The notes under the pieces are model-generated. The model was not told the DNA's origin. It worked only from the letters and a program-made list of their open reading frames with translations, and made no database searches. Positions 8,226 through 16,195 of a stretch of 17,958 nucleotides of DNA are shown piece by piece. How positions within the stretch are numbered: position 1 is the first letter of the stretch; every line of letters begins with the position of its first letter. The DNA is taken from NCBI GenBank assembly GCA_018660305.1, contig JABJKO010000023.1, positions 1 to 17,958 of the forward strand. Reading direction: 5' to 3'. The stretch comes from Rhodospirillaceae bacterium (GTDB lineage: Bacteria; Pseudomonadota; Alphaproteobacteria; MPNO01; UBA2964). A program made the translations under genes and the position numbers.

Positions 8226-8957
8226 CTAGCGGGCATTTTTGGCGGCATCGTATGTTTTGAAATCGACCAATGTTCCCAGCATCTGCAGATAGGCCACCAG
8301 CGCATCCATTTCACTCAACAGGCCGGGATTCCCATCGAAATCCCGAAGAGAGGCTTTCGGGTAGCGTTTGGTGAAGTTCTCGGCCGCGCCGGAATCGGGA
8401 TCGACCTGAGTCCGCAGATCCTGCGCGGCATTGGCGATCATGGCGTCGGAATAATCCACGCCGACGCTCTTGTTGGCCGCGAGATGCGCCCTGATATCGC
8501 TAATCCGGAGGGGGGTGTGCGCCAGGAAGGGATAGCCCGGCATAATTGATTCAGGCACGACGCTGCGCGGATCGACCATGTGGGTGACATGCCATTCGTC
8601 GGAATAGCGGCCGCCGACCCGGGCAAGATCCGGTCCGGTCCGTTTCGACCCCCACTGAAAAGGATGATCGTACATGCTTTCGGCCGCCAGGCTGTAATGG
8701 CCGTAGCGTTCCTGTTCGTCGCGCAGGGAGCGGATCATCTGGCTATGGCAGGTGTAGCAGCCTTCGCGGATATAGATGTTCCGGCCTGCCAGCTCCAGTG
8801 GCGTATAGGGCCGGACGCCTTTCACCTTCTCGATGGTGCTCTCCAGATAGAACAGCGGCCCGATTTCCACCAGACCGCCGATGGAAACCACGATCAGGAT
8901 CAGGATCAGCATTTTGACCGAGTTGCGTTCGATGTTTTCGTGATTGATCAACGCCAT
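8226..8957 (-). CDS. ccoO: cbb3-type cytochrome c oxidase subunit II (monoheme cytochrome c)
   Basis: The product is 243 residues, the normal CcoO length. One N-terminal membrane helix (about 15-36) is followed by the conserved YTPLELAGR and then [11 protein letters not shown], which carries the single heme c site. The motif [17 protein letters not shown] and the Met-containing SIMPGYPFL are typical of CcoO. It hands electrons from CcoP to the heme b of CcoN on the periplasmic face. The gene begins 11 bases after the ccoN stop, with GGGGGA before the ATG, so it is co-transcribed with ccoN. Confidence 0.96.
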   Translation of the reverse strand: MALINHENIERNSVKMLILILIVVSIGGLVEIGPLFYLESTIEKVKGVRPYTPLELAGRNIYIREGCYTCHSQMIRSLRDEQERYGHYSLAAESMYDHPFQWGSKRTGPDLARVGGRYSDEWHVTHMVDPRSVVPESIMPGYPFLAHTPLRISDIRAHLAANKSVGVDYSDAMIANAAQDLRTQVDPDSGAAENFTKRYPKASLRDFDGNPGLLSEMDALVAYLQMLGTLVDFKTYDAAKNAR

Positions 8958-8968
8958 TACCGATCCCC

Positions 8969-10612
8969 CTACAAGGTCGCCGCTGCGGGTTGAACCGATC
9001 CGGCTTCAACACGGGTATCGCCGCGGGCCGTCCGCCAAAGATTGTAGGCCATGATCAGAGAGCCGAGCAGGAACAGGACGCCGCCAGTGGCCCTTATCAG
9101 ATAGAACGGATGCATCGCTTCGACGGATTCGACGAAGGAATATTCGAGGAAGCCAAGCTGGTCGTAGGCGCGCCACATGAGACCCTGCAATATGCCGGAG
9201 ACCCACATGGCGGTGATGTAGAGCACGATGCCGATGGTCGAGATCCAGAAATGCAGCGACACCAGTGCCATGGAATAGAGGCCATCGCGTTTCCAGAGCA
9301 GCGGCACCAGATGGTACATGGCGCCGAAGCTGACATAGGCGACCCAGCCAAGCGCTCCGGAATGGACATGGCCGATGGTCCAGTCGGTGTAATGGCTAAG
9401 GGCGTTGACCGCCTTGATGGACATGAGCGGGCCTTCGAAGGTGCTCATGCCGTAAAACGCGACAGAGACCACCAGCATCCGCAGCACGGGGTCGGTACGC
9501 AGCTTGTCCCAGGCCCCGGACAGGGTCATCAGCCCGTTGATCATGCCGCCCCAGGACGGCATCCACAGCATGATGGAAAAGGTCATGCCCAGGGTCTGCG
9601 CCCAGTCGGGAACCGCGGTGTAGTGGAGATGGTGGGGGCCGGCCCAGATATAGAGAAAGATCAGCGACCAGAAATGCACGATGGATAGCCGGTAGGAATA
9701 GACCGGCCGGTTGGCGCGCTTGGGGACGAAGTAATACATGATCCCCAGGAAACCGGCGGTCAGGAAGAAACCAACGGCGTTATGGCCGTACCACCACTGG
9801 GTCATGGCATCCTGAACGCCCGAGAAAAGGGAGTAGCTCTTCGAACCGAACGGAGAGACGGGAAGCGCCAGCGCGTTGATCACGTGCAGCATGGCGACAG
9901 TCACGATAAAGGCGAGAAAGAACCAGTTTGCGACATAGATATGCGGTTCACGCCGCTTGATGAGGGTGAACAGGAACACCAGCAAATAGACTACCCAAAC
10001 CAGCGTGAGCCAGATATCCACGTACCATTCCGGTTCGGCATATTCTTTGGACTGGGTAATCCCCAGCAAATAGCCGGTGGCGGCCAGAACAATAAAAAGC
10101 TGATAGCCCCAGAACACGAACCAGGGTGCCCAGCGCCCGGCCAGCCGCGTGTGGCAGGTGCGCTGGACCACGTAGAACGAGGTCATGATCAGAACGTTGC
10201 CGCCGAAAGCGAAAATGACGGCTGATGTATGCAGCGGGCGCAAACGGCCAAAGTTGGTCCAGGGCAGATCGAAATTCAGGACCGGGAATGTCAGCTGGAA
10301 AGCGATCCAGACACCGACCAGAAATCCGACCACCCCCCAGAACATGGAGGCAATAATCCCGGCCCGGATGATCGCTTCGTTGTAGGGAACCGCCCCTGTC
10401 GCATCAGATCCGGAAACGGAAACCGGCCGCGCCTCGCGCGCGATAAGCCAGAAGATTCCCGCCACGCAGAAAGTGAAAATCAGCAATGCGTGGAAATAGA
10501 GCCCTGTATCCACTGCCCCTGACGCAAGAAAAAGGCTCAGTACCGCCATTCCGGCAAGTGCCGCGCCCCAAGCCCATTTTGTTATATCAACCAACTCAAC
10601 CCCCGCTTGCAC
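8969..10612 (-). CDS. ccoN: cbb3-type cytochrome c oxidase subunit I (catalytic heme-copper subunit)
   Basis: The product is 547 residues from the chosen GTG, within the normal range, and mostly membrane helices. Metal and heme ligand motifs are intact: H128 in RPLHTSAV, Cu-B H277 in YGHNAVGF, the active-site Tyr region VYSYRL (about 305-308), the Cu-B pair H327-H328 in GPHHLHY, and heme ligands H415 and H417 in IGHVHSGAL. CcoN reduces O2 to water with high affinity and pumps protons. The longest frame starts at GTG 10630, but the FNR-type promoter predicts a transcript start near 10631. I therefore prefer GTG 10612, which has an AAAGG before it; TTG 10594 is also possible. It is the first gene of the cco cluster and diverges from boxB. 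Confidence 0.96.
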   Translation of the reverse strand: MQAGVELVDITKWAWGAALAGMAVLSLFLASGAVDTGLYFHALLIFTFCVAGIFWLIAREARPVSVSGSDATGAVPYNEAIIRAGIIASMFWGVVGFLVGVWIAFQLTFPVLNFDLPWTNFGRLRPLHTSAVIFAFGGNVLIMTSFYVVQRTCHTRLAGRWAPWFVFWGYQLFIVLAATGYLLGITQSKEYAEPEWYVDIWLTLVWVVYLLVFLFTLIKRREPHIYVANWFFLAFIVTVAMLHVINALALPVSPFGSKSYSLFSGVQDAMTQWWYGHNAVGFFLTAGFLGIMYYFVPKRANRPVYSYRLSIVHFWSLIFLYIWAGPHHLHYTAVPDWAQTLGMTFSIMLWMPSWGGMINGLMTLSGAWDKLRTDPVLRMLVVSVAFYGMSTFEGPLMSIKAVNALSHYTDWTIGHVHSGALGWVAYVSFGAMYHLVPLLWKRDGLYSMALVSLHFWISTIGIVLYITAMWVSGILQGLMWRAYDQLGFLEYSFVESVEAMHPFYLIRATGGVLFLLGSLIMAYNLWRTARGDTRVEAGSVQPAAATL

Positions 10613-10637
10613 GGTTTGCCTTTGTCCCACGACCGGC

Positions 10638-10679
10638 AGGGTAGGTCATCGCCCCGCGTGGCACCTTGATCCATGTCAA
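10638..10679 (-). promoter_or_regulatory. FNR/FixK-type box and -10 element for the cco cluster
   Basis: On the minus strand the box reads TTGACATGGATCAA (10679-10666), one mismatch from TTGAT-N4-ATCAA. The hexamer TACCCT (10643-10638) follows 22 bases later. The implied transcript start is near 10631, with the box centred at -41.5. FNR or FixK control of ccoNOQP is well established in alphaproteobacteria, which supports the call. Confidence 0.75.
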
Positions 10680-10722
10680 TTGGTCAGGTCTTTCCCGTAG
10701 GTACTTCTCCCTATGCCTAAAA

Positions 10723-10763
10723 TTGATTTGGATCAAGTCGGTGTATTTCCGGGGGGCTAAAAT
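10723..10763 (+). promoter_or_regulatory. FNR/FixK-type box and -10 element for boxBA
   Basis: A perfect palindrome TTGATTTGGATCAA lies at 10723-10736. The -10 hexamer TAAAAT (10758-10763, 5 of 6 match) begins 21 bases after it. The implied start near 10770 puts the box at about -41, the class II position. The boxB ATG is at 10804, with GGAGG at 10792-10796. No -35 hexamer is needed in such promoters, and none is evident. Confidence 0.75.
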
Positions 10764-10803
10764 TGTTTGGTGCCCAACAATTTTCTGTCTCGGAGGTCGC
10801 CGT

Positions 10804-12243
10804 ATGTCCATCAATTACAACGAACGCATCCCCAACAATGTGGATCTAAGCGAAAACCGGCGCCTCCAGCGCGCCTTGGAGGCCTGGCAGCCGCACTATC
10901 TCGAATGGTGGCGCGATATGGGGCCGGAAAACAGCACCGGCTACGATTGCTATTTGCGGACCGCGGTTAGCGTCGATCCCAAGGGCTGGGCGCAGTTCGG
11001 TTATGTCAAAATGCCGGACTACCGCTGGGGCATCTTCCTGACGCCACCCGAGGAGGGCCGCCTGATCAATTTCGGCGATCACAAGGGCGAACCTGCGTGG
11101 CAGGATGTGCCTGGAGAATACCGCAGTGCCCTGCGGCGCATTATCGTGACCCAGGGAGATACCGAGCCGGCGTCGGTGGAGCAGCAACGTCATCTTGGGC
11201 TGACATGTCCGTCGCTTTACGATCTACGCAATCTGTTCCAGGTGAATGTGGAGGAAGGCCGCCACCTCTGGGCCATGGTCTATCTGCTGCACGATTATTT
11301 CGGCCGCGACGGGCGCGAGGAAGCCGAGGCCATGCTGGAACGGCGCTCCGGCGATGCGGATCACCCGCGCATTCTCGGCGCCTTCAATGAAAAGACACCC
11401 GACTGGCTGTCCTTCTTCATGTTTACCTTTCTCACCGACCGTGATGGCAAGTATCAGCTTGCCGCCCTGGCGGAATCCGGTTTCGACCCGCTATCGCGCA
11501 CCTGTAAATTCATGCTGACCGAGGAAGCCCATCATCTGTTTGTCGGTGAAAGCGGAATCGGGCGCATTCTGCAGCGCACCGCCGAGGTGATGAAGGAGCT
11601 CGGCACCGATGATCCCGCCAGAATCCGGGAGGCCGGCGCCATAGATCTGCCGACCATGCAGAAATATCTCAATTTCCATTTTAGCGTGACGCTGGATCTG
11701 TATGGCTCGGAGGTTTCAACCAACGCCGCTAATTTCTATACCGAGGGACTGAAAGGCCGCTTCGAGGAAACCAAGATCGAAGACGATCACCAGCTTAAGG
11801 ACGATTCCTATGCGGTGCCCGACCTGGATGGCGAGCGCATTATTACACGCGACGTTTCGGCGCTAACCGCTCTAAACGAGAGGTTGCGGGACGATTACAT
11901 CGTCGATTGTGACAAGGGTGTGCAGCGCTGGAACGCAATTCTCAAACGCAGCGGTACCGATTTCCGTCTTGCACTGCCGCATAAGGGGTTTCATCGCAAA
12001 ATCGGCACTTTCGCCGAGGCCACCTTTGGTGAGCAGCAGGTATCGCCGGATGGTCGTGTGATCTCGGAAGCGGAATGGACTCACCATTCGACCGAATGGT
12101 TGCCGAGCGGGGCCGACCACGCCTTTATCCAGTCGCTTATGAAACCGGTTACCGAACCCGGCAAAATGGCGTCCTGGATCGCGCCGCCGGCCCGCGGCAT
12201 CGATAACAGGGAGAATGATTTCGAATATATCCGGGTTCACTGA
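10804..12243 (+). CDS. boxB: Benzoyl-CoA 2,3-epoxidase, di-iron oxygenase subunit BoxB
   Basis: The product is 479 residues (Azoarcus evansii BoxB is about 473). It carries two ExxH di-iron motifs: EGRH (E151, H154) and EAHH (E241, H244). E121 and D212 are positioned as the remaining ligands. This set lines up at a constant +1 offset with the BoxB ligands I recall from the crystal structure. BoxB inserts one O2-derived oxygen into benzoyl-CoA to form the 2,3-epoxide, the first step of the aerobic CoA-dependent benzoate pathway in the cytoplasm. The frame is open upstream to 10666, but GGAGG seven bases before the ATG at 10804 and the promoter in between fix the start. boxA follows after 10 bases. 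Confidence 0.95.
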   Translation: MSINYNERIPNNVDLSENRRLQRALEAWQPHYLEWWRDMGPENSTGYDCYLRTAVSVDPKGWAQFGYVKMPDYRWGIFLTPPEEGRLINFGDHKGEPAWQDVPGEYRSALRRIIVTQGDTEPASVEQQRHLGLTCPSLYDLRNLFQVNVEEGRHLWAMVYLLHDYFGRDGREEAEAMLERRSGDADHPRILGAFNEKTPDWLSFFMFTFLTDRDGKYQLAALAESGFDPLSRTCKFMLTEEAHHLFVGESGIGRILQRTAEVMKELGTDDPARIREAGAIDLPTMQKYLNFHFSVTLDLYGSEVSTNAANFYTEGLKGRFEETKIEDDHQLKDDSYAVPDLDGERIITRDVSALTALNERLRDDYIVDCDKGVQRWNAILKRSGTDFRLALPHKGFHRKIGTFAEATFGEQQVSPDGRVISEAEWTHHSTEWLPSGADHAFIQSLMKPVTEPGKMASWIAPPARGIDNRENDFEYIRVH

Positions 12244-12253
12244 GGCCTGACCC

Positions 12254-13459
12254 ATGGCGCTTGTCAGACAGCATCTGATCGACCCGGAAATCTGTATCCG
12301 GTGCAACACCTGCGAAGAAACCTGCCCGGACGATGCGATCACCCATGATGACCACAACTATGTGATCAACTTCGATACATGTACGCGCAAGGGCGACTGT
12401 CTGTTGCAGTGCCCCACCGGTGCCATCGACAGTTTCCGAATGGTGACCAAACCGTGGTCGACCGGCGATCAGCTGGGTTGGGAGTCCCTTCCCGACGATC
12501 AGGAGCTGGAACCGCAAGCGACACCCAATATTCCGGTCGAAATTGCCCAGATGACTCAAAGGGCGTCGGAAGGCTCGGGCGGGAAGGAAATCCCTCCGCT
12601 ATCGGCCGCTCACCCCTATGTTGGTCTCTATACGCCGGCCCGGCCGGCAATCGCGACGGTCACCGGCAATCTCCGTCTGACCGGCGACACATCGGATGTG
12701 GATATCCGCCATCTGGTACTGGATTTCGGGAAGACCGTCTTTCCCGTGCTGGAGGGCCAGTCGATCGGCATTCAGCCGCCGGGTGTGGATGAGTCCGGGC
12801 ACCCGCATCATGTCCGACTTTATTCGGTTGCCAGTCCGCGCGCCGGAGAGCGGCCGGGGTTCAACAACGTCGCGCTCACAGTCAAGCGGATCACGGAAGA
12901 CGAGGCCGGAAACCCCGTCTGCGGGGTTGCGTCGAACTTTCTATGCGATCTCGATCGGGGTGCCGAGGTGACGGTAACCGGGCCGTTCGGATCGACATTC
13001 CTGATGCCGGACGACCCCAATGCGCGCTTGATCATGATCTGCACGGGGACCGGCTCAGCCCCGTTCCGCGGCATGACGGAGCGACGCCGGCGTAAAAACA
13101 TCCGTGGCATGGACGGATCACTGCATCTTTTCTTCGGGGCGCGGCGAAAAGACGGGCTGCCTTATTTTGGCCCCCTGATGAAGCTGCCGCCGTCGTTGAT
13201 CGATGTGGAACTGGCATTTTCACGCGAACCGGATGCGCCAAAAGAATATGTACAGGACCGGTTGCGGGCGCGGGCCGACGATGTGGCTGAATTGATCGGC
13301 GATGAAAATACCTTTGTCTATATCTGCGGGCATAAACGTATGGAGAACGGCGTGGCCGACGCCTTAACGGAAATTTGCGAGAGCCACGGGATGGACTGGC
13401 CTTCCCTGCATGAAGAGATGCGCAACCAGGGGCGCTATCACGTCGAAACCTATTTTTAG
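12254..13459 (+). CDS. boxA: Benzoyl-CoA 2,3-epoxidase, reductase subunit BoxA
   Basis: The product is 401 residues. An N-terminal ferredoxin domain (about 8-60) is followed by a linker and a ferredoxin-NADP reductase-like domain (about 125-401). That domain has RLYSVAS for FAD binding, a Gly-rich [20 protein letters not shown], and a C-terminal aromatic (ETYF). BoxA passes electrons from NADPH through FAD and Fe-S clusters to BoxB. The first cluster motif is complete (C-x2-C-x2-C-x3-CP in [12 protein letters not shown]). The second reads [12 protein letters not shown], so the second Cys is replaced by Lys and only three ligands remain. The start follows boxB by 10 bases, and GAGG overlaps the boxB stop codon. 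boxC is not in the window. Confidence 0.94.
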   Translation: MALVRQHLIDPEICIRCNTCEETCPDDAITHDDHNYVINFDTCTRKGDCLLQCPTGAIDSFRMVTKPWSTGDQLGWESLPDDQELEPQATPNIPVEIAQMTQRASEGSGGKEIPPLSAAHPYVGLYTPARPAIATVTGNLRLTGDTSDVDIRHLVLDFGKTVFPVLEGQSIGIQPPGVDESGHPHHVRLYSVASPRAGERPGFNNVALTVKRITEDEAGNPVCGVASNFLCDLDRGAEVTVTGPFGSTFLMPDDPNARLIMICTGTGSAPFRGMTERRRRKNIRGMDGSLHLFFGARRKDGLPYFGPLMKLPPSLIDVELAFSREPDAPKEYVQDRLRARADDVAELIGDENTFVYICGHKRMENGVADALTEICESHGMDWPSLHEEMRNQGRYHVETYF

Positions 13460-13512
13460 AAAACAGGCGGATCAAGCCTCCCTACCGGCACCACCACAGC
13501 AGACGCCGCCGG

Positions 13513-14232
13513 TTAAAAGGCCCGGTTCCAGGGTCTCATCTCCACGTCGAAGGCCCAGCAACTGCGGGGTTGAAGGTGGGTCTGGTAATAGGCTTCCGCC
13601 ATTGCCTCCATGGACATGAACCCGTCCTTTGCGGCCAGCTCGGGATCGGCCTTGAGCCGCCGGTCATTGCCGACCCCGCCATCGACGGTGAAATGGGCGA
13701 TGTGCAGGCTTTGTGACGAAAACTCTCTGGCCATGGTTTCGGCCATGGCGCGAACACCGAACTTGGCAACGGCGTAGGTGAGATGGTTTGCCATGCCGCG
13801 GCGGCTCGACGGCGCCCCGGTGAAGAAAATCGAGCCCTCGCCCCGCGGCAGCATGCGCCGCGCCGCCGCCTGAGCCATGATGAACGCCGCGAGAAAACCA
13901 CTGCGCCAGGTATTCTCGACCTCGGCAACCTCATATTCCAGAAACCCCTTTAGTTCTCGTCCGCCGATATTGAAAATGGCCACGCCCAGCGGGCCAAATT
14001 CGGCTTCGGCCTCGTCGATTACGCGCCCAAGCGCCTCTTCATCCAGCGCATCGGCGGCGTAGCCCTTGGCGCGGCCGCCTTTGGCGGTGATCTCCGCGGC
14101 GTATGTGTCGGTATGCCGGGCCGAGCGCGCCACCATGGCCACCGGATGACCGCCCTCGGCGAACCGCTTGCTGAGCGCCCCGCCGAGACCGCTGCCGACG
14201 CCGATGATGAGTGCCAGTTTCGGATCCGTCAT
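13513..14232 (-). CDS. Short-chain dehydrogenase/reductase family protein
   Basis: The product is 239 residues, a normal classical SDR length. The cofactor-binding loop reads GVGSGLGGAL at about 11-20, where most SDRs have TGxxxGxG. The NAG motif appears as NIGG (about 92-95). The catalytic parts are present: Ser in FTGAPSSRRG (about 137-146) and YAVAK as YxxxK (about 153-157). ARS after the second strand (about 35-37) is compatible with NADP binding, but this is only a hint. The gene is convergent with boxA and divergent from the VOC array, so it is probably its own transcription unit. GGGAGA precedes the ATG. A role in oxidising or reducing an aromatic-pathway intermediate is a guess from neighbourhood alone. 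Confidence 0.85.
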   Translation of the reverse strand: MTDPKLALIIGVGSGLGGALSKRFAEGGHPVAMVARSARHTDTYAAEITAKGGRAKGYAADALDEEALGRVIDEAEAEFGPLGVAIFNIGGRELKGFLEYEVAEVENTWRSGFLAAFIMAQAAARRMLPRGEGSIFFTGAPSSRRGMANHLTYAVAKFGVRAMAETMAREFSSQSLHIAHFTVDGGVGNDRRLKADPELAAKDGFMSMEAMAEAYYQTHLQPRSCWAFDVEMRPWNRAF

Positions 14233-14341
14233 TGCTAGTTCTCCCGGTCTAGTGCCCTGTTCACTGTTCTATGATGCTTCCATCGGCATGTTATGCGGCA
14301 CCATTTTGACACCAATTCAATGTTAGAGGCGACTACAACCC

Positions 14342-14365
14342 ACGGCCCTTACCGGCGAAGGCCGT
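14342..14365 (+). other. Inverted repeat upstream of the VOC array
   Basis: ACGGCC (14342-14347) pairs with GGCCGT (14360-14365) around a 12-base loop, with two more possible pairs after a one-base bulge. It lies just before the candidate promoter, so it could be an operator. No T-run follows, so it is unlikely to be a terminator. Confidence 0.3.
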
Positions 14366-14373
14366 TAGCAGCT

Positions 14374-14402
14374 TTGCTACTCGTGGATATATCTCCTACA
14401 CT
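14374..14402 (+). promoter_or_regulatory. Candidate sigma-70-type promoter for the VOC array
   Basis: TTGCTA (4 of 6 to TTGACA) and TACACT (4 of 6 to TATAAT) are separated by exactly 17 bases. The implied transcript start is near 14409, giving a leader of about 90 bases that would contain the hairpin at 14423-14442. Matches of this quality are not rare by chance. Confidence 0.3.
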
Positions 14403-14422
14403 TCTCCCCAACCAATAGAATA

Positions 14423-14442
14423 ATCGGGCCAACGAGCCCGAT
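14423..14442 (+). other. Leader hairpin before the first VOC gene
   Basis: ATCGGGC (14423-14429) and GCCCGAT (14436-14442) form a perfect 7-bp stem with loop CAACGA. It sits 58 bases before the first start codon and is not followed by a T-run. It may be an operator palindrome or an mRNA-stabilising stem. Confidence 0.4.
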
Positions 14443-14499
14443 ACAGGGAAGGTTTGCCGTAACGTCGTCTGGCGGCGCGGCCACGAAAGGAACGGCATC

Positions 14500-15333
14500 A
14501 TGCCGAAGCTCAATCACATCGCGAGCATTACGGTAGATCCCATCACGGTGGGGAAGTTTTACGCCGATATCTTCCAGATGAGTTTCGAGAGCCGGTCGGG
14601 GCGTATTGGTTACTCGGCGACGGCGCGCGAAGGCTATGTGGGTCTCAACTTCAACCCCATCATGCCGGGTCGGCCGGGACCGGCGGGGCTCGATCATTTC
14701 GGTATCGAGGTGGAGGATATCGAAAAATCGTTCGCCAATGCGGAAAAGAGTTATCCCGAGATCGATTGGGTCAAGCGGTCGGGCACCCGGCCCTATGCCC
14801 AGGTCGGGATCCATGATCCCGACGGCCAGGTGGTCGACATCAACCAGAAAAACATGAAGGACTCCATCAGCGAGGTCACCACAAAGGGTCTCTATCTCGA
14901 AGGAGATTACGAGCAGCCCCGCCACGTGGAGTATCTGGCGCTGCGGACACCAAACCCGGAACGCTGCTCGGATTTTTATCGCGATGTCTTTGAGATGACC
15001 CCGCTCAACCGTCATGAGGACGATGACGGGTACAGCCTGACCGACGGGCGAGTCACTCTGAAGCTGATCCCCTGGAAAATCAGCGATTATGACGGGATGG
15101 ATGTGAGCCGTCCCATGCTCGATCACATCGGGTTCAAGGTCGAAGATGCCGAGAAAGTCCATCAGGAAATCCTCGACTATAATGGCCGTTTCCCGCCCAT
15201 GGCGGCACCCTGCTGGCTTCTCGAAAGCCGTCCCGAAGATCGCAAAAAGGCAGCCCTGCTGAAAAAGGCGGCGCCGGACAGCAAATATCAATATTGCGAT
15301 ATGAACGGGACCTGTTTCGTCACCGCGGACTGA
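14500..15333 (+). CDS. Double-VOC-domain protein, array copy 1
   Basis: The product is 277 residues with two VOC (glyoxalase/bleomycin-resistance/extradiol dioxygenase) domains. Domain 1 (about 3-120) has H6 (LNHIAS), H66 (LDHFGIEVED) and the closing HDPDGQVVDINQ, where Asp113 stands in the usual Glu ligand position. Domain 2 (about 141-277) has H142 (RHVEYLAL), H209 (LDHIGFKVED) and the closing CDMNGTCFVT, with no acidic residue where Glu is expected. No signal peptide or membrane segment is seen, so it is cytoplasmic. The layout resembles extradiol dioxygenases, but the metal site differs from the canonical His-His-Glu, so I do not assign an enzyme activity. AAAGGA precedes the ATG. It is the first gene of the array and the likely promoter-proximal one. 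Confidence 0.85.
   Translation: MPKLNHIASITVDPITVGKFYADIFQMSFESRSGRIGYSATAREGYVGLNFNPIMPGRPGPAGLDHFGIEVEDIEKSFANAEKSYPEIDWVKRSGTRPYAQVGIHDPDGQVVDINQKNMKDSISEVTTKGLYLEGDYEQPRHVEYLALRTPNPERCSDFYRDVFEMTPLNRHEDDDGYSLTDGRVTLKLIPWKISDYDGMDVSRPMLDHIGFKVEDAEKVHQEILDYNGRFPPMAAPCWLLESRPEDRKKAALLKKAAPDSKYQYCDMNGTCFVTAD
15235..15320 (+). repeat. 86-base block identical to 16931-17016 (VOC copies 1 and 3)
   Basis: From GAAGATCGC to GTTTCGT the 3' part of copy 1 is base-for-base identical to that of copy 3. Copies 2 and 4 differ in this stretch. Identity stops 10 bases before the copy 1 stop codon begins. Confidence 0.85.
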
Positions 15334-15348
15334 TCAAGGAGACCGGCC

Positions 15349-16170
15349 ATGCCAAAACTCAATCATATCGCCGCTATCGCCATTGACCCCCAGGCCGTCG
15401 CCACGTTTTACGCCACCATATTCAACATGACCTGCTCGTGGGGGATCGCCGGGGCGACGGCGCGCGACGGTTATGTCGGTCTTAACTTCAACCCGCGTCA
15501 CGCGGGACGTCCCGGGCCGGTGGGGCTCGATCATTTCGGCATTGAGGTCGAGGACATCGAAGATTCCTTCGCCATGGCCGGGAAAAAATATCCTACCGTC
15601 GAATGGGTCAAACGATCGGGCACCCGGCCCTATGCCCAGGTGGGCATCCACGACCCGGATGGGCAGGTGGTCGATATCAATCAGAAGAACATGAAAATAT
15701 CCGTCAGTGAGGTCACCACCAAAGGTCTCTATCTCGAAGAGGACCGGGAGCAGGACCGGCACGTGGAGTATCTGGCGTTGCGCTCGGTAGATCCCGCGCA
15801 CTGTGCCGAGTTCTATCATGATGTCTTCAAGATGACGCCGCTCAACCGGCGCGAAGGCGACGACACCTACAGCCTCACCGACGGACGGGTGACGCTGAAG
15901 CTCATCCCCTGGAAAATCAGCGATTATGACGGGATGGATGTCAGCCGTCCCATGCTCGACCATATCGGCTTCAGGGTCGAGGACGCCGATAAGGTCCATC
16001 AGGAAATCCTCGACTATAACGGCCGCTTCCCGCCCATGGCGGCGCCCTGCTGGCTGCTGGACAGCCGCGAAGAGGATTGCGACAAAGCCGACATGCTGAA
16101 AAAGACGGCGCCGGACAGCAAATATCAGTATTGCGATCTCAACGGGACCTGTTTCGTGAGTTTGGATTAG
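15349..16170 (+). CDS. Double-VOC-domain protein, array copy 2
   Basis: The product is 273 residues, the shortest complete copy, with a gap of about four residues after FNMTCSWG in the variable loop of domain 1. Domain 1 has LNHIAA, LDHFGIEVED and DPDGQVVDIN; domain 2 has RHVEYLAL, LDHIGFRVED and a closing CDLNGTCFVS without the usual Glu ligand. Residues around DPAHCAEFYHDVFKM are shared with copy 3 but not with copies 1 and 4. The variable loop after residue 28 is where the copies differ most, which would fit different ligands if that loop lines the pocket. It begins 15 bases after copy 1 with AAGGAG before the ATG. The substrate is unknown. Confidence 0.85.
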   Translation: MPKLNHIAAIAIDPQAVATFYATIFNMTCSWGIAGATARDGYVGLNFNPRHAGRPGPVGLDHFGIEVEDIEDSFAMAGKKYPTVEWVKRSGTRPYAQVGIHDPDGQVVDINQKNMKISVSEVTTKGLYLEEDREQDRHVEYLALRSVDPAHCAEFYHDVFKMTPLNRREGDDTYSLTDGRVTLKLIPWKISDYDGMDVSRPMLDHIGFRVEDADKVHQEILDYNGRFPPMAAPCWLLDSREEDCDKADMLKKTAPDSKYQYCDLNGTCFVSLD

Positions 16171-16187
16171 AAGAGGGGGGATTAGGA
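16142..16187 (+). repeat. Tail-plus-spacer repeat, copy A
   Basis: These 46 bases cover the last codons of VOC copy 2, its TAG and the spacer GAAGAGGGGGGATTAGG. They recur at 17001-17046 with one mismatch, an offset of 859 bases. Spacers are expected to diverge fastest, so this points to a recent duplication or conversion. Confidence 0.85.
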
Positions 16188-16195
16188 AAGAGTTC

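Larger units (their letters stand above)
14233..14499. other. 267-base divergent intergenic region between the SDR gene and the VOC array
   Basis: The largest gap in the window holds no convincing coding frame. It contains two inverted repeats (14342-14365 and 14423-14442) and one sigma-70-like element (14374-14402), each listed separately. I saw no FNR-type palindrome here, unlike the other main promoters in the window. Confidence 0.6.

Noticed and set aside
10666..10803. The open frame of boxB extends upstream and would add about 46 residues
   Set aside because: The added stretch overlaps both the FNR box and the -10 element and has no similarity to BoxB. GGAGG at 10792-10796 fixes the start at 10804.
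13484..13513. ACCGGC / GCCGGT inverted repeat between the convergent boxA and SDR genes as a shared terminator
   Set aside because: The stem is only 6 bp with an 18-base loop and no T-run on either strand; too weak to call.
14306..14321. TTGACA and a possible FNR-like TTGAC...TCAA pair
   Set aside because: The half-sites are seven bases apart instead of six, so it does not fit an FNR box. No -10 lies at a suitable distance from the TTGACA.
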